Of a stretch of 64,000 nucleotides of DNA, positions 32,179 to 43,805 are shown one piece after another. The stretch comes from Obelidium mucronatum (lineage: Eukaryota; Chytridiomycota; Chytridiomycetes; Chytridiales; Chytriomycetaceae): contig JAIVFH010000064.1 in assembly GCA_025765595.1 (NCBI GenBank), positions 145,305-209,304 of the forward strand, read 5' to 3'. The translations under genes and the position numbers were made by a program. The notes beneath the pieces were generated by a model. The model was not told the DNA's origin, searched no databases, and saw nothing but the letters and a program-made list of their open reading frames with translations. Each line of letters begins with the position of its first letter. Positions within the stretch are counted from its first letter, which is position 1.

Positions 32179-33404
32179 ATGCAGTCTGCATCTCTTCCAG
32201 AACTCTATGCCGCCCACGAATCCGACATTCGCCAGCTTCGTCTTAACCTCGGAACTCTACTTGAACCTTCGAAGCACAGCAATCTTTGGTTGCTCCGGTT
32301 TCTGCTTTCCAATAAGAGCATTGAGGCCGCACAGGAGTCCATCATCTTCACCATCAAGTGGTTCAAAGAACACCAGCAGGTGATTGACGCTGTTCTAGCA
32401 GGCGGTAAAGCTCCCTTCGAAGACGACATTCTACGCTTTCAAGTGTTTGGCGACCACAAGACGACTTAGGCTACACTGTTCTATATCAGAGTCGGCCTCT
32501 GCAACAACACAGCCCTGATGAATACCGTGGAGTATGAGCACGTGCTGAACTTCACGATTTTCACGCGTTTAAAAGCAGTGACTGAGATTGCAAGGGTATC
32601 CCAAGACACGCAGACGCTTGTGAAAGCCGTCACTGTGATCGACTTCCAGCACCTTAACCCCGCGCGAGGGACTGATATGAGATTTTTTAGAGTCATTGGC
32701 GAGAGCTCCAAATGTTAGTTATGAAATTGAATGTGGGGGCGACTCATAGTAATCTTCCAATTCCTCTAGTGAGCGAGAAAATGTTCCCCCAATTGCTGGG
32801 ACGGTTTATTATGATGAATGCACCTTCCCCCTTGGTCTGGGTCGTCAACTCGATCTTAAAGCCTTTTCTTTCCAAGAAAACTGTAGAAAAGATTGTATTT
32901 TGTCCAGGGAAGATGTCTGGAAAGAGTATCACTGCTTGTCCTTATCTATCACAATACTTGTCTCTCGAAAATGTTCCGTCCTTTCTTGGAGGAAACTGCA
33001 ACTGCAAAGGAGGATGCATCGGAGGCGTCCCAAACTCACAAACCTCTCCGAATACTGGCGTTTCGGAATCTGGAATGGTGTCCATTCATGTTGCGGCCCG
33101 ATCGGAGGAGACTGTCGAGATTCCTTTGATTAAAGGAGCACACATCCGATACGAGTTTAAGGTTTTGGACAAACAAGATATCAAAGTCAGTGCATGGTTT
33201 CAGAAATATGATGTCACAGCTGAAGCCGACGTAAAAACTATTGATGTTGTTATGATGTCAAGATCAATCGAGGGACAGGATGGAGTTGTGACCGGGACAT
33301 TTCTTGCTCCAGAAGATGGACTGTTTGTGAAGTCCTTTAACAATTCTTACTCGTGGATTCGGTCCAAGACTGTTTGGTACAAGGTTGATTATCTCGAAGA
33401 ATAA
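32179..33404 (+). CDS. SEC14 (CRAL-TRIO)-GOLD protein, copy 1, with an in-frame stop
   Basis: Lipid-transfer type protein: CRAL-TRIO N-domain (LRLNLGTLLEPSKH, LWLLRFLLSNKSIEAA), the SEC14 pocket (FFRVIGESS, then FPQLLGRFIMMNAPSPL and ILKPFLSKKTVEK) and a C-terminal GOLD domain (VEIPLIKGAHIRYEFKV, NSYSWIRSKTVWYKVDY). One intron at 32714-32769. TAG at 32467-32469 interrupts the frame directly after GDHKTT, where copy 2 reads through with two more residues. This is a nonsense codon, not a simple indel. Unless the sequence is wrong, copy 1 is a pseudogene or makes only a 96-residue piece; a re-start could make the GOLD half. The rest is very well preserved. Confidence 0.85.
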
Positions 33405-33518
33405 ACCAATATTCTACATTTTCGGGTAATACACTTAAAAATACTACATTTCTATGAATGTATTTGTATTCAGATACTCCTTGAAGCAAATTAAGCTCCG
33501 AACTTGCAAAGCCAAAAC

Positions 33519-35050
33519 CTAAAATCTATTCATCATTCCAGGGTTAAACATGATGGGCGACATCATCTCCCTGTCCTTCTTCTTTTTAGGTGAATCTGCT
33601 TTCTTCGAATCAACGCTTTTCGATCTGACGCTAAACCAAGACTTTTTCGTGTTTGTCGTCGACGCTTTTGAAGTCGTTGAAGAAGTATCGCTTGCATCTT
33701 TCGATGCTGCAGCTAATTTTGGGGCAGGTGAAATTTGAACGGGACCGCTGATGTGGGGCGCGACCATTGTGTCCCACGAGTCGGGAGCAGTGACAGAAGA
33801 TGGTGGTCCTGGAGAAGTTGCATTAAGGGCACTGGATCTGGAACGATTAGAAAACGTGTCTGATGGTTTGTTTGAGTCACGCTGTGACTTTGCATTGAGC
33901 TCCTATTGGTTTAAACAATCAAAAACATGATTAGGAAAGATTCGGTTTGAAATGGAATAAAACAAACCAATTTCGTTCGTTCCAACTCTTCGCGAAGTGC
34001 CCGAACTTCATTCAAACTATTCTGTTCCTGTTTTTGGCGTTGCTCGTCCAAGAGAATTTGATTCATTTGATGGCGATCATTCAATTCCTGCAGGTACGGG
34101 TTTTAGTTTCAGCACCAGGATAGTTTCTTTCCAAACCATTTTGGTACGTTCCAGCTCCATTCGAAGTGCCTGCACTTCTGAAGAAGCAGGATCTTGCTCC
34201 ACGTGTTGCTGCTGTTGCTGCTGGTATTGGAAATGCTGATACGACGGAAACTGGGACGCTCCTTCATACATTGGAGACATGGGAATCATAGATCCTCGTT
34301 TATACGAGTCGTGCATGTCTGAATACTGACTGCGCGATCTGGAGATTGGGGCACCTCCATACCCAAAACCACCGGCATTCACAGGGGCGGCGTACAACCG
34401 ACTACTCCTAACCGAGCCTGTACTTCCAGAAACTTGGTTCGGAGTTGTCGAGGCTGAATAGGACGACATGACACTGGGAGACCGAAGAGGTAATTGGTCT
34501 AGACTTGCTCTGTATCCATGATCTTCTGACGACCGACCACCACCACCGTTGCCGATCATGTATTCAGGCGGAGGCATATTTTGTCTGAGGTATAATGGAT
34601 TGGCCGTTAGACTCATTTTCCGTGGGAATCGTTGAATCGGTTGGTCATAGGAATGAGCCTGTTGTTAGAGTTTTCTTTGATCAGCACATCTTCTCCCCAA
34701 AGAAAACAACCCGAACCTCATTTAGCTGTCGAATTTGTGTTGGCGGGTTTTTGATTGATACTGGTGGACTCAGTGGTGCTGGGGACGTGAGAGGCCGCGG
34801 GATGGCAATCTGAGGAACGACCGCTTGGGCAGGGATAGCAGCTTGTTCTTCAACCGGTGTGTCATCAGCGTAGTCATCAAGCACATTGTATGGATCATCT
34901 TCTTCATGGACAGGTTTCAGTGTGGCTGGGTGGTTACAGTTAGCGAAACAGCCTCTTGTGATTCGAACGGATCAAAGTACCAGCTGGTTCGTCGTCCAAG
35001 AACTCGTCAATGTCACTCAGCAGTGCATTCAAATCAACCTTTTGTGACAT
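33519..35050 (-). CDS. LD-motif/MxRF family protein 1
   Basis: Member of a local family with no name I know. ATG 35050: MSQKVDLNALLSDIDEFLDD (LD-like motif). After an intron (about 34926-34980) the exon reads EEDDPYNVLDDYADD, then a Pro-rich stretch, an intron, a Gly/Ser/Tyr-rich disordered part with poly-Q (near 34200), and two short coiled-coil segments (VQALRMELERTKM and VRALREELERTKL), each followed by an intron and then ELN. The tail has KKSWFSVRSKS, a Lys-rich run and the C-terminus MMSPIMFNPGMMNRF, stop at 33519. Probable cytosolic scaffold; basis is motif content only. Confidence 0.72.
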
Positions 35051-35223
35051 TTGAAGTTGAAATCGATTTCTGCTTTTTTTTTCTATTTTCCGAAATTGAA
35101 ATCGCTTCAAGCCCAAAAAATGACGATTCATTGAGTCCGCTATCACAGACACACACATCTTTTATAGAACAAAGATAGAGTTTATAAAAAATACAGCAAT
35201 GAGCACAAAATGAGCATTAGAAT

Positions 35224-38214
35224 TTAGAAACGGCCCAGCATGTGTTGGTTCATCATCATCATTGGTGGTGCTTCAGGTTTCGATTCTTTGATACTCTTTC
35301 GCCTTGCCACAGGTTTCCCGTCAGCGGATGATTCTTCCTTCAAGTTCTTGTTACTCTTTGATCGGAACATGCTCCATCCACTACTCTTGGTACTCTTGGC
35401 ACTCTTTCCACTTTTTCCAGAAGTCACGGAAGTCGAGTCGGCATCCTTGGTGGCTTTCTTGGGTTCAATTACTTGGTGAACGCCTGGGAATTCGTCCGTT
35501 GGTTTGCTTGCCAGCGGCACGTTGTGGAGCGGGGGAGGATGAGCTAGGCGGTGGAGCAGGGAACAAAGGGCACAAATCCCTCCTTGTTGTTGTTGAAGCT
35601 GTTGCTGCTGCTTGTGCGAGCAAGATCTTGTTCTTCTCCATTTTTTCCGCAATTTCCTTTTGAGAGAACGTTTGCATCAGCGATTTCGTTCCAGTGATGT
35701 TGACACTTGACTTACTTTTTTAGTGCGCTCTAGCTCTTCCCGCATAGCTCGGAGCTCTTCTTCTTGGGGAGTTGGTGCAGGGGGGACTGGTGTGGCTGGT
35801 GTCGTTGGCGTTGACGCAGATCCAGACGGAGTGGGAGCAGCTGGAACTGGGGATGTCGATCCAGATACGCTAGAAAACACGTTTACCACCCTCTGTGAGA
35901 TGCTTGAAATAATAGAATTCCGTTTTCCATCCTGCTGTTGTGTTCGGTGAACAGGAGATAATGGAGAAGTGGGTTGCAAAGTGTACTGTCCAGGCATTAA
36001 TGGAGGGAGGTTTCTCAACCGAAGTTGCTCGTTAATTAGCTGGTATCATGTGTTAATTGAATTCGAGCTTAGTAAAAAAGGAAAGAAGAATATATACATA
36101 CAATTCGAGTACGCTCAACTTGACCTCTCATTCTAATGACCTGAACTTCCAAATCGTTATCCAGTATTGAGTTTCGAAAGTGAACATTCAGTTCAGAAAT
36201 TGCGGTATATTCTTGATCTGGATCGTAATTTTGTGGGGAGTATATACTCGACGCTCGCGATTGTGCATAAGCTGGAATTGTGATGACAGCTGCCGGGAGC
36301 ATCGGCAATGACAACTTCTTCCTCTGCAACAACCACAACTTCTTCTTCTGCAACAACCTCTCTCGCATATTCTTGATGTGGTTGCGTGGAAAGTAGCGGC
36401 GAGGTTGAAGCCGGAGCGATGCGCTGCTCGTTGGCTTCTTGCGATAGAAGCCCATTTACTGGATAAAGATCTGTTTCCACGGCTTCACTTTCTTTTTCTT
36501 TCTCAACCACCGCCGACTCTTCCGCACGAGCTTCCACGAGTTGCTCGCTAGCCTGAGATTCTACAATAAGCACCTCTTCTTGCACCGCATCGCCTCCATA
36601 GAAATCGTCAATATCAACATCATCCTCAACAACGATTGCCTCCAATTCATTCAACGAGACTGCTGTAATTACCGGAATAGATTCTTCTGCGACTATGGCT
36701 TCGCGAGGAACATCGGCTACGACGGCGGATTCAGGGATCGCGCCTTCTGTAATGACTTCTGGGGCAGATGGAACTACAGGAGCGGATACATCAACTGAGT
36801 CAACAGAGGTTTCAATATGAAGGACGTCGACGGATTCAATAGCCGGTGTAATGATAGGTGTGTCAATTGCTTCGGTGGAAGTTTCTGGGGAAGCTGTGTC
36901 AACTGATTCAAGAACTTCAGGAACCGGTGCTTCAGCACAAGTTTCCGGACCAGATGTTTCAACTGATTCAATCAGTTGTGCAGAGACGGATACGTCGACT
37001 GATTCAACGCCAATAACCTCAGCAACTACGGTTGGTTCTTCAGCAGTAGTGGTCTCATCTGATTCCATAGCACTTTCCACATTGTCAACCTCGGGTTCTG
37101 GTTTAACTTCACGTTGCTTGCTTTCTTCAACTGCGTCCTCTGACTTGGCGGGAGAAACGGAGATGCTGGAGTCAAAACTTGCTCAGACTCCACTGCAACT
37201 ACAACAGCAGCCTCGTGAATAACACTACTTTGTTCAATAGCATTATTAGATACTGCCACAGTCTCCACCACTTCCTCTTTTTGTTCACTTCAACAGGAAC
37301 TTCAGGCGACTACCACCGACTCTACAGGCTCTTCAACAGAGACGACGGCAGCGAATTTCTACCGATTCCAGACAGTTAGAACAGTTTCCTTCGGCGCAAC
37401 TTCTTTCACGTCTTCTGCAACACTGCATTCAGTAGTGGCTTCCGGCACTTCTGAAACACTCTCCACGACAATCTCCTCCACCACCTTCTCATCACCGGCC
37501 ACAGCCACAGGTCTCTTGCTTTTGTGTTTGCTGCTGTTGCTGCAGCTGCTGTTCCTGCTGTGCAGCCGCATTGAACTTTGCCTTCAACTCGTGAAACCGC
37601 TTCTTCATATCGACCCCGGTTCCTTCCGGAGCAACAAACTCGGAGCCCATTGAACTCCACCGCAAACTCTTTTTGCACCACCTGAACAATTTCTACTTGT
37701 TGTTCTGTTTCGAGAGATGGTGGTGGCGGCGTGGAAAATTGTGTCTCAAGAGCAACAATAGCGGCAGGTTCTACAGCCTCGACGACGGGTGTTGCTTGAT
37801 CCACCGGATTCAGCGCTTCTTTATCATTAGAAGAGGAAGGAAGGGCTGGTTCCTCCAATGGTGGCGGTTCTTGGAGGGAGAGGAACTTGGATGTGTCGAC
37901 TGGTTGGTGGGTAAATTGGTCAGTCTCCTCTGCGTCGCCATCAGAATCTCCGTAATCATCGAGAAAGTCATAGAGATCGGATTCGAGATCTTCGATCGAC
38001 GCAGCTTTGGTTCGGGGGCTTTCGACCGGCGCTGCGTCAGCCAAGGCTGCTAGTTGGGAGAGAGTTGTTGGACCTGCAACTGCTTTTATGAGATGATGAG
38101 GGGTTAGGCAATATTGTTGCTGTTAAAAACAATGCATGTGTTCGAACCTGTTGTTTCGTCGAACTCGTCGAAGCCGTTGTCGAAATCAGCCAAAAGGGCA
38201 TCCAACGTTGCCAT
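35224..38214 (-). CDS. LD-motif/MxRF family protein 2, with large acidic repeat region
   Basis: ATG 38214: MATLDALLADFDNGFDEFDE, nearly identical to the paxillin LD1 core. The next exon carries SDLYDFLDDYGDSDGD. A long Glu/Val/Ser-rich region (36200-37900) contains imperfect repeats built on ESVDVS/ESVETS and AxPETSxEA. A short coiled coil (LRAMREELERTKK near 35740), the module SSGWSMFRSKSNKN and the C-terminus APPMMMMNQHMLGRF end it at 35224. Frame breaks occur near 36280, 37070-37200, 37380 and 37650. It is the longest family member, about 900 residues if joined. Confidence 0.7.
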
Positions 38215-38374
38215 ATTGTTTTTTTTTTTTGGTGATTTGAGTTGAGTTTCAAAAGAAATTGGTTCAGTAAATCAATAAAATTGGCAATCACTCAATTCTC
38301 TATTTGTATTATTCCATATGTGTGAGGGCTCCGGTGGTTTTTTATTTCCGTTATGAGAATGGAAACCCCCGATA

Positions 38375-39256
38375 TCATCGTGCGGATTTATAACTCGGTG
38401 CTCGCTCCGAATGCACAGAACCCCTCCGACTTCTTGGCAGTGGAATATCAACAGCGTGATGGTCATTGCAATAGGCCGGCAGAAACTCAGAATCCCCGCC
38501 TACACCCATCGCATCGCCACCATTATTCAATCGATGCGTTATCACAATTGTCCAGGGAACCTGAGCAGCTTTTCTTGAGAAATCCATCGAATACACATTT
38601 TCATGTCCTTCTCGTGTAGAATGCCAATGCAAGTGGATTGGTGTGTCCAAGAAGTTGAATCGAGTCAGTTCTGCTTCAATGAATCTCACGCCCTAAAAAT
38701 GATATGGAAACAAATAAGCCCATACATAATACTCAATGAAAAAAAAAGGTTGGGCAATAACTCAACTCCTTTAAAGTAATACGTGGAAACCATAACGAAT
38801 CCAGTCCCCACTAACCCAAAAAACATGGACGCCCACAACGCCATAGCCGAAAACTGGATTTTGAAGCTCAAGAGAATGATTACAATACAGAATATAATGT
38901 AGACAGTCAAGATGGATGCTCTCGTTGGTGGTCCATAATCTTCGAGCCGCCGCCCTTGCTTCAAGAGGCCCTTGTTGATTCCATCGATTCGACTTGTGAA
39001 TGTTTCTGATGGGATCTGAGTTTTGAATGTTTGCTTTGTTTATCGTTTTTCGGTTCATGTCATTCAATATGATCCAACTCACAATGCCTTGAAGTTCAAG
39101 GGGGAACACATCGTCGAAAAACTTTCCATCGGATGCACTATATCTCAGATTCAGAGATATTGATATGCTGTGTGATTGTTGTTGATCTGGTTGCTGATGA
39201 TTAGGAGGCTGGTTGTCATGTTCATCAGCCAAGGCTGCAAGGTAGAAAAGTTCCAT
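38375..39256 (-). CDS. uncharacterised membrane protein with two helices
   Basis: Three exons. ATG 39256 gives a polar Gln-rich N-terminus (NHQQPDQQQSHSISISL). Exon 2 (from 39015) holds two transmembrane helices (ILTVYIIFCIVIILLSF and ASMFFGLVGTGFVMVSTYY). Exon 3 (to TGA 38377-38375) encodes a conserved-looking soluble domain (FIEAELTRFNFLDTPIHL, AAQVPWTIVITHRL) and a Ser/Arg tail. A Spo7-like regulator was considered because of the two close helices, but no sequence motif supports it. It lies between two members of the LD-motif family without sharing their motifs. Confidence 0.65.
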
Positions 39257-39334
39257 TTGCTGATGGAAAATATGAGATTCTAGAGAGATTCAGTGGTTTC
39301 GATAAAGGTGCGAAGTAAGCAGCCTTTGTGTCGG

Positions 39335-39625
39335 ATGGCTGCAGAGCAAACAGTGGCTTTGGCAGATCGCCGACTGTGAAAAGGGTAAAAATAATTCAAT
39401 TAACAATATTTATTTACGGATTAATCCTCGCATTAAGATATGGAGATCCTGTCCTGCACTTCACTGCAACTTTGGTTTCGGACGAAAGACTTTTTAAAAA
39501 TAGTCATTCAAGCCCGACTTGCTGATCCAAAAACTCCGAAGCCAGAGAATTTAAACCGCTTATTCGTCGTCCGAGACCAAGTGATAAAAAACCGAGAACC
39601 TTTGAATCAAGCATGCGAAAGGTGA
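39335..39625 (+). CDS. small uncharacterised protein
   Basis: ATG 39335 opens MAAEQTVALADRR, then a short intron (about 39378-39440) joins L to YGDPVLHFTATLVSDERLF. A one-base surplus in the A run near 39494 must be ignored to continue into KIVIQARLADPKTPKP and LFVVRDQVIKNREPLN, ending at 39625. About 75 residues. Coding is inferred from splice and frame consistency only. Confidence 0.4.
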
Positions 39626-39729
39626 GCGGAACTGAGAATTAAATAAAGTCACATTGGGAGAAGAAAAAGTATATTTATTCAGATCTACAACGTCTTTCAT
39701 GATGGCTGTAACAAAGCATCAAAAGAATT

Positions 39730-41170
39730 TCAAAAGCGACCCATCATGTGGGGCGAAGCCATCATCATTGGCATATTTGGCAAAGCAGCTGGAATCTTCT
39801 TCTTGTCTCCACCACTACTGCTGGTTTCAGGCGCCTTTCCTTCAGATGCGGCCGATCGCGACTGACTTTTGGATCGACCAAACATCCATCCGCCGGAGCT
39901 CTTTGTGCTACGCGCGCTCTTTGCAGAAGAGATTGAGGCTGAGTCGCCTTTATCTTTAGTCGACGGAGTCATTGGTTTGTCCACTCCTTGGAATTCGCCT
40001 CGTTTTGCGTTTGCAACAACAGAAACTGGAACGACATCCACTTCCGATTGTTGTTGAGTGAGGAGCCTCTTGTTCACTTGCATTTGATCAATGAGTTCCT
40101 ACAAGAAAAGGGGAATATGATTCAACAAGAGTGCGTGGCTAAGGCCAAAAAAAGAGAAGGAAACTAACTTACCAATTTAGCCATTTCCAGCTGCTGTCTT
40201 AATCTACGAACTTCTTCTTGTGCTTCATCGTTTGAAGCTGATGTGACGGTTGTGGCCGTAGATCCACGCCTTTGATAATCCAGGGAATGGTTTGCTCTAG
40301 GAGAAGGAATAGAATCAGGCTGCTGTTGTTGCTGTTGTTGTGTGTATTGTGCATTCGAACCCCGTCTAATTCCATGGGTTGGGCTTGTAGCGTCGGAGTT
40401 GGGTCCAACAGGGTTTGGAGAAATGCCTCGTCCATTATTTGAATTCATTCGAACCATATTGACGGGAGTGCGTAAAGGCGTTGGGATTCTCTGAGGAGGA
40501 TCTTGCTCCAATTGAGTGTTTGAGTTCATTCTTGCAGAAAGACCCGGCATGGGGAAGGATTGCTGAGAAGGCTGCGAGGGTTGACGTGATGCCTGAGGTG
40601 GCATTTCCTGCATTTGCGATGGTGGCTGGTTGAATGTAAAAGCGGCAGTGCCTGGAATTGCGAATTGCGCCGATCTGACACCAGCTGGTGGATTCAAAGC
40701 GCCAACGCTCTGCTGGCGACTCATGATCACTGGGCTCTGCGGCTGCTGCTGTTGAGGTTGCTGTGGTTGGACCACTGGAATCACAACAGGCACTGGGGCC
40801 ACTTCCGGAGCACTCTGTGAGAATCAGCCAATCAGCACAACTGCCAAACAAGCCGCGGTTCATCAAACAAAACCAAACAACGCAAAACAAACCCGCGCCA
40901 GCGTCGCAGTCCTCTCCTCGTCGCCGTACGAATCGAGCAGATCGTACGGATCGTCGCTGTCTTCGTCTGGCGCTGCCGAGTTGAGGGCGTCGTGGATCAG
41001 ACTCTTGATGGGGGCGGGTGCGGCGAGCGGCGAGGGCTCTGTGGGGCGTTAGACTGCAGCCATTGCACTCTCAGCTTCAAACCTGCTTCGCTGTCGTCCA
41101 TAAACTCATTCAGACTCGCGCCGAGATCCTTCAGTAAATCATCGACGTTGATGGGTTTGCGCGAGGCCAT
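39730..41170 (-). CDS. LD-motif/MxRF family protein 3
   Basis: ATG 41170: MASRKPINVDDLLKDLGASL (LD-like). After an intron, DSDDPYDLLDSYGDEE. Then a Gln/Pro/Ser/Asn-rich disordered part with two poly-Q runs (near 40325 and 40745), a short coiled coil (VRRLRQQLEMAKL) followed by an intron and ELIDQMQVNKR, and a tail with SSGGWMFGRSKSQSR and the C-terminus NMPMMMASPHMMGRF at 39730. The intron position after the coiled coil is the same as in protein 1. All frames join without obvious breaks, so this is the best-preserved member. Confidence 0.75.
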
Positions 41171-41571
41171 TTTAAATTGGTCTTTTGGTCAAATTGCAAT
41201 TAATGGTGTTTCAGAGAAATTGTCCGACGAGTCTGTCATGTTGGGCTTGTGCAGACAGCGGCCAGTGGCTGTGAAACACAAAGATAAGGTTAGACGGAAT
41301 CTACTGTTGCATCATTTATTGGTTTTGCTTTACTTTGGTGACGCCGATCCTCCGAGTGTGGGTGCCTCTTTGTGATAACGTGTGCCTTGCATTTGTCAGA
41401 CGGAAAAGAAAATTTCATTTGTCTCCCAGAAGTCTTCATGCTCCAAGCCTCAACGCGAGCTGCAAGAATTAAGAGTAGGAGCTTATGTTCATTGGTGGTG
41501 ATACGTAACATCACGGCACGGAAAGACAATACCCAAAATACAATAAAAGTAAACAAATAAGCATGGCTATA
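41171..41571. other. intergenic region between family protein 3 and the FPGS gene
   Basis: About 400 bases that include the upstream region of the gene starting at 41170. Short open frames exist on the plus strand (for example LCRQRPVAVKHKDK near 41255) but I could not support a gene. Confidence 0.4.
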
Positions 41572-43619
41572 TTACAGAATTTCAGCTCGACAGAGTTTCA
41601 AAACGCTTCCAACCAAGTACAGACTTCCAGTGACCAAAACACGCGTTTTGGTTCCCTGTCCAAGTTGAGAAACCACCTCCAACGCTTCATTAATAGTTGC
41701 AAACATATCAACGGTTGCATTTCCTATGAAAAGTTCCTTTAGAAACACTCTCCCAACCGGCTCGGTTTTTATTTTGAGTTTTCATGACCAAGTCTGTCAC
41801 TGCAGAAAAAGCTGTCAAAAAATGTCGCAAGGAAAACCAAACTAGTTACCTGCGGCGCTTGATCTGACTTCATCTGAGCAGAAAATGACATGCGAAATAG
41901 GGGTTTGAATATTCTCAACAATAGGCAGGAGAAGGTCATGGCCACTTCGCGGACCAGTGCAATTGAAAATCAGAACGAGTTTCTCATCGTTTCTAAGGAA
42001 AAAAAAGAAGCCAATTTGCTTTGTATCAGTTCTCTGGGAGCTCCAACTCCTTCTAAACCAAAAGAAAAACCTTGCCGCTTCCTTCGCCAAAACATCTCGA
42101 AACCATTCACTGCATACAAGCAAGCTTTCTGGCGTATGTGCACCATCCAAATAGAAAACAGTGTTTGGAAATGTGTCAAACTTGATGGTTTGCGCTCGAC
42201 CTGGCCAAGTTGCAGACTCTAATCCACGTCGAATCGCTTCTTCTGACAGTAAGCATTGGGAATCTCCATGATTTTTGTTGTAAACTGCGACCCATTCCTT
42301 GCAAGTTGCAACGGCCACCGCTGCGTTAATATACTGATGGGATCCTTTCAAACCTGAAAGGGGTTTCACGGTTTTAATGTTATCATCTGGAATCAGCATT
42401 CACATAACAATGCATAACTTACCAAGCGAGATATCTTTCAATGCGGCAATATCATTATCTCCAAGCTCTACCAATGGATTCTCGCCCCAACTCTCCCCTC
42501 ATCAACAACTCCGACACAGGGAATCCAGCCCCCCTTTCAAAACACCTTTCCCGCAAAACCATCATCGCCTCCTCTGGCTGCGGTGCCGTAAAACAGGCGA
42601 CCCCAGGCTTAATAATCCCTGCCTTGTGCCATGCAATGTCAGTCAGGGTTTCTCCCAACAACCAAGGATGATCGACGCCGAGCGAAGTGATTGCTGTTGC
42701 ATACGGGTGCTCAATCACGTTTGTGTAGTCGTATTCGCCACCGACTCCAGTCTCAAGAATGACAACATCAGTGGAATACTTGAAGAAGACATATAAGGAC
42801 ATTAAGAAGATGAAGCGCTTGTATTCTGGTTTCTGAAAATAGAGAGAAAGAGAATATTTTAAACAAGGAGGTGTATGATACAGAACTATTCACTTCATGT
42901 GCAGAGAAACGTTCCCAAACGACAGAAAATGCCTCACAGAACAAGTCCTCAGATACAGGAATACCGTCAAGACGAATTCTTTCTCTTGCGGTGATCAAAT
43001 GCGGGGATGTCAAGAACCCTTTTTTTAAGAAAATGTTCAGATGGAAAGTTGTCCTGAACATTTTTCGAGTAATACGTGTCTATACCAGTCTTCAATGGCC
43101 TTGTAGTACCATCCGTAACGTTTAAGACGATGCATTCTTTCAAAATGGATGCACAAAGAGCAGATGTTGATCCTTTCCCTTTCGTTCCAGCAACGTGGAT
43201 TACATTTCAATGAATCGAGTTCCGGAATCTTTGACAGGCAGAAAACAAAATTACTTGAAAGATCAATAAACAAAGAATCTGTCGATTTGCGGCTATATTA
43301 TACCTGGTAGCCAAAGTGGTTCACTTGGGCTCTGACTTCAGACACAGTATCCTTGTTCAAATAGTTTCTAGTTTCACGGAGTTTCTCCAGAGCAGCCTGT
43401 GGCAAGGGCGTCGCAAATGTTTTGAGATGATGCAGGACTTCAGTGTGACAAAGGTTATATTGTAGATACCGCTTCCATCTTGACTGTGGTCAACAATTGC
43501 AACGATTCCTAGTACAGTAAGTCGATCCCTTTAGTACCAATAAACCAGGAATCAAATCCAAAAAAAGCATCTCTCCAACCTCATATGTCCTGTGTGTAAC
43601 TTCTTGGGCTGTAAGCATT
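41572..43619 (-). CDS. folylpolyglutamate synthase (FPGS/Met7)
   Basis: ATP-dependent ligase adding glutamates to folates, needed for one-carbon metabolism in cytosol and mitochondria. ATG 43619 starts MLTAQEVTHRTYE. Signature elements: ATP-binding VIHVAGTKGKGSTS (43150-43200), TSPHLITARERIRLDG, ILETGVGGEYDYTNVI, TSLGVDHPWLLG, the C-domain LKGSHQYINAAVAVA, ATWPGRAQTI, YLDGAHTPESL and the final VLVTGSLYLVGSVLKL, stop at 41572. About seven short introns; small frame breaks near 43060-43110 and 42455 are possible. No mitochondrial presequence is obvious. Divergent from the RRF gene with 186 bases between starts. Confidence 0.92.
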
Positions 43620-43805
43620 CTTTAAATCGAAGGATACTTTTTTTTTTGTGGTTTCAAAAATCACACGCGCTTGACTTTTGGAGTCAGACACAGACACAAC
43701 TCTCAACTCTGAGTCTGGAAAGCAGGCCTGAAAAAAATAATAAGAAAAGCGCATACGCAGAATGAGGTTTTTTTTTTAACAAAAAGAACTTCAGAAAAAA
43801 AAAAG

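Noticed and set aside
38375..39256. Spo7-like nuclear envelope regulator
   Set aside because: Two close membrane helices fit, but no characteristic Spo7 sequence is present.
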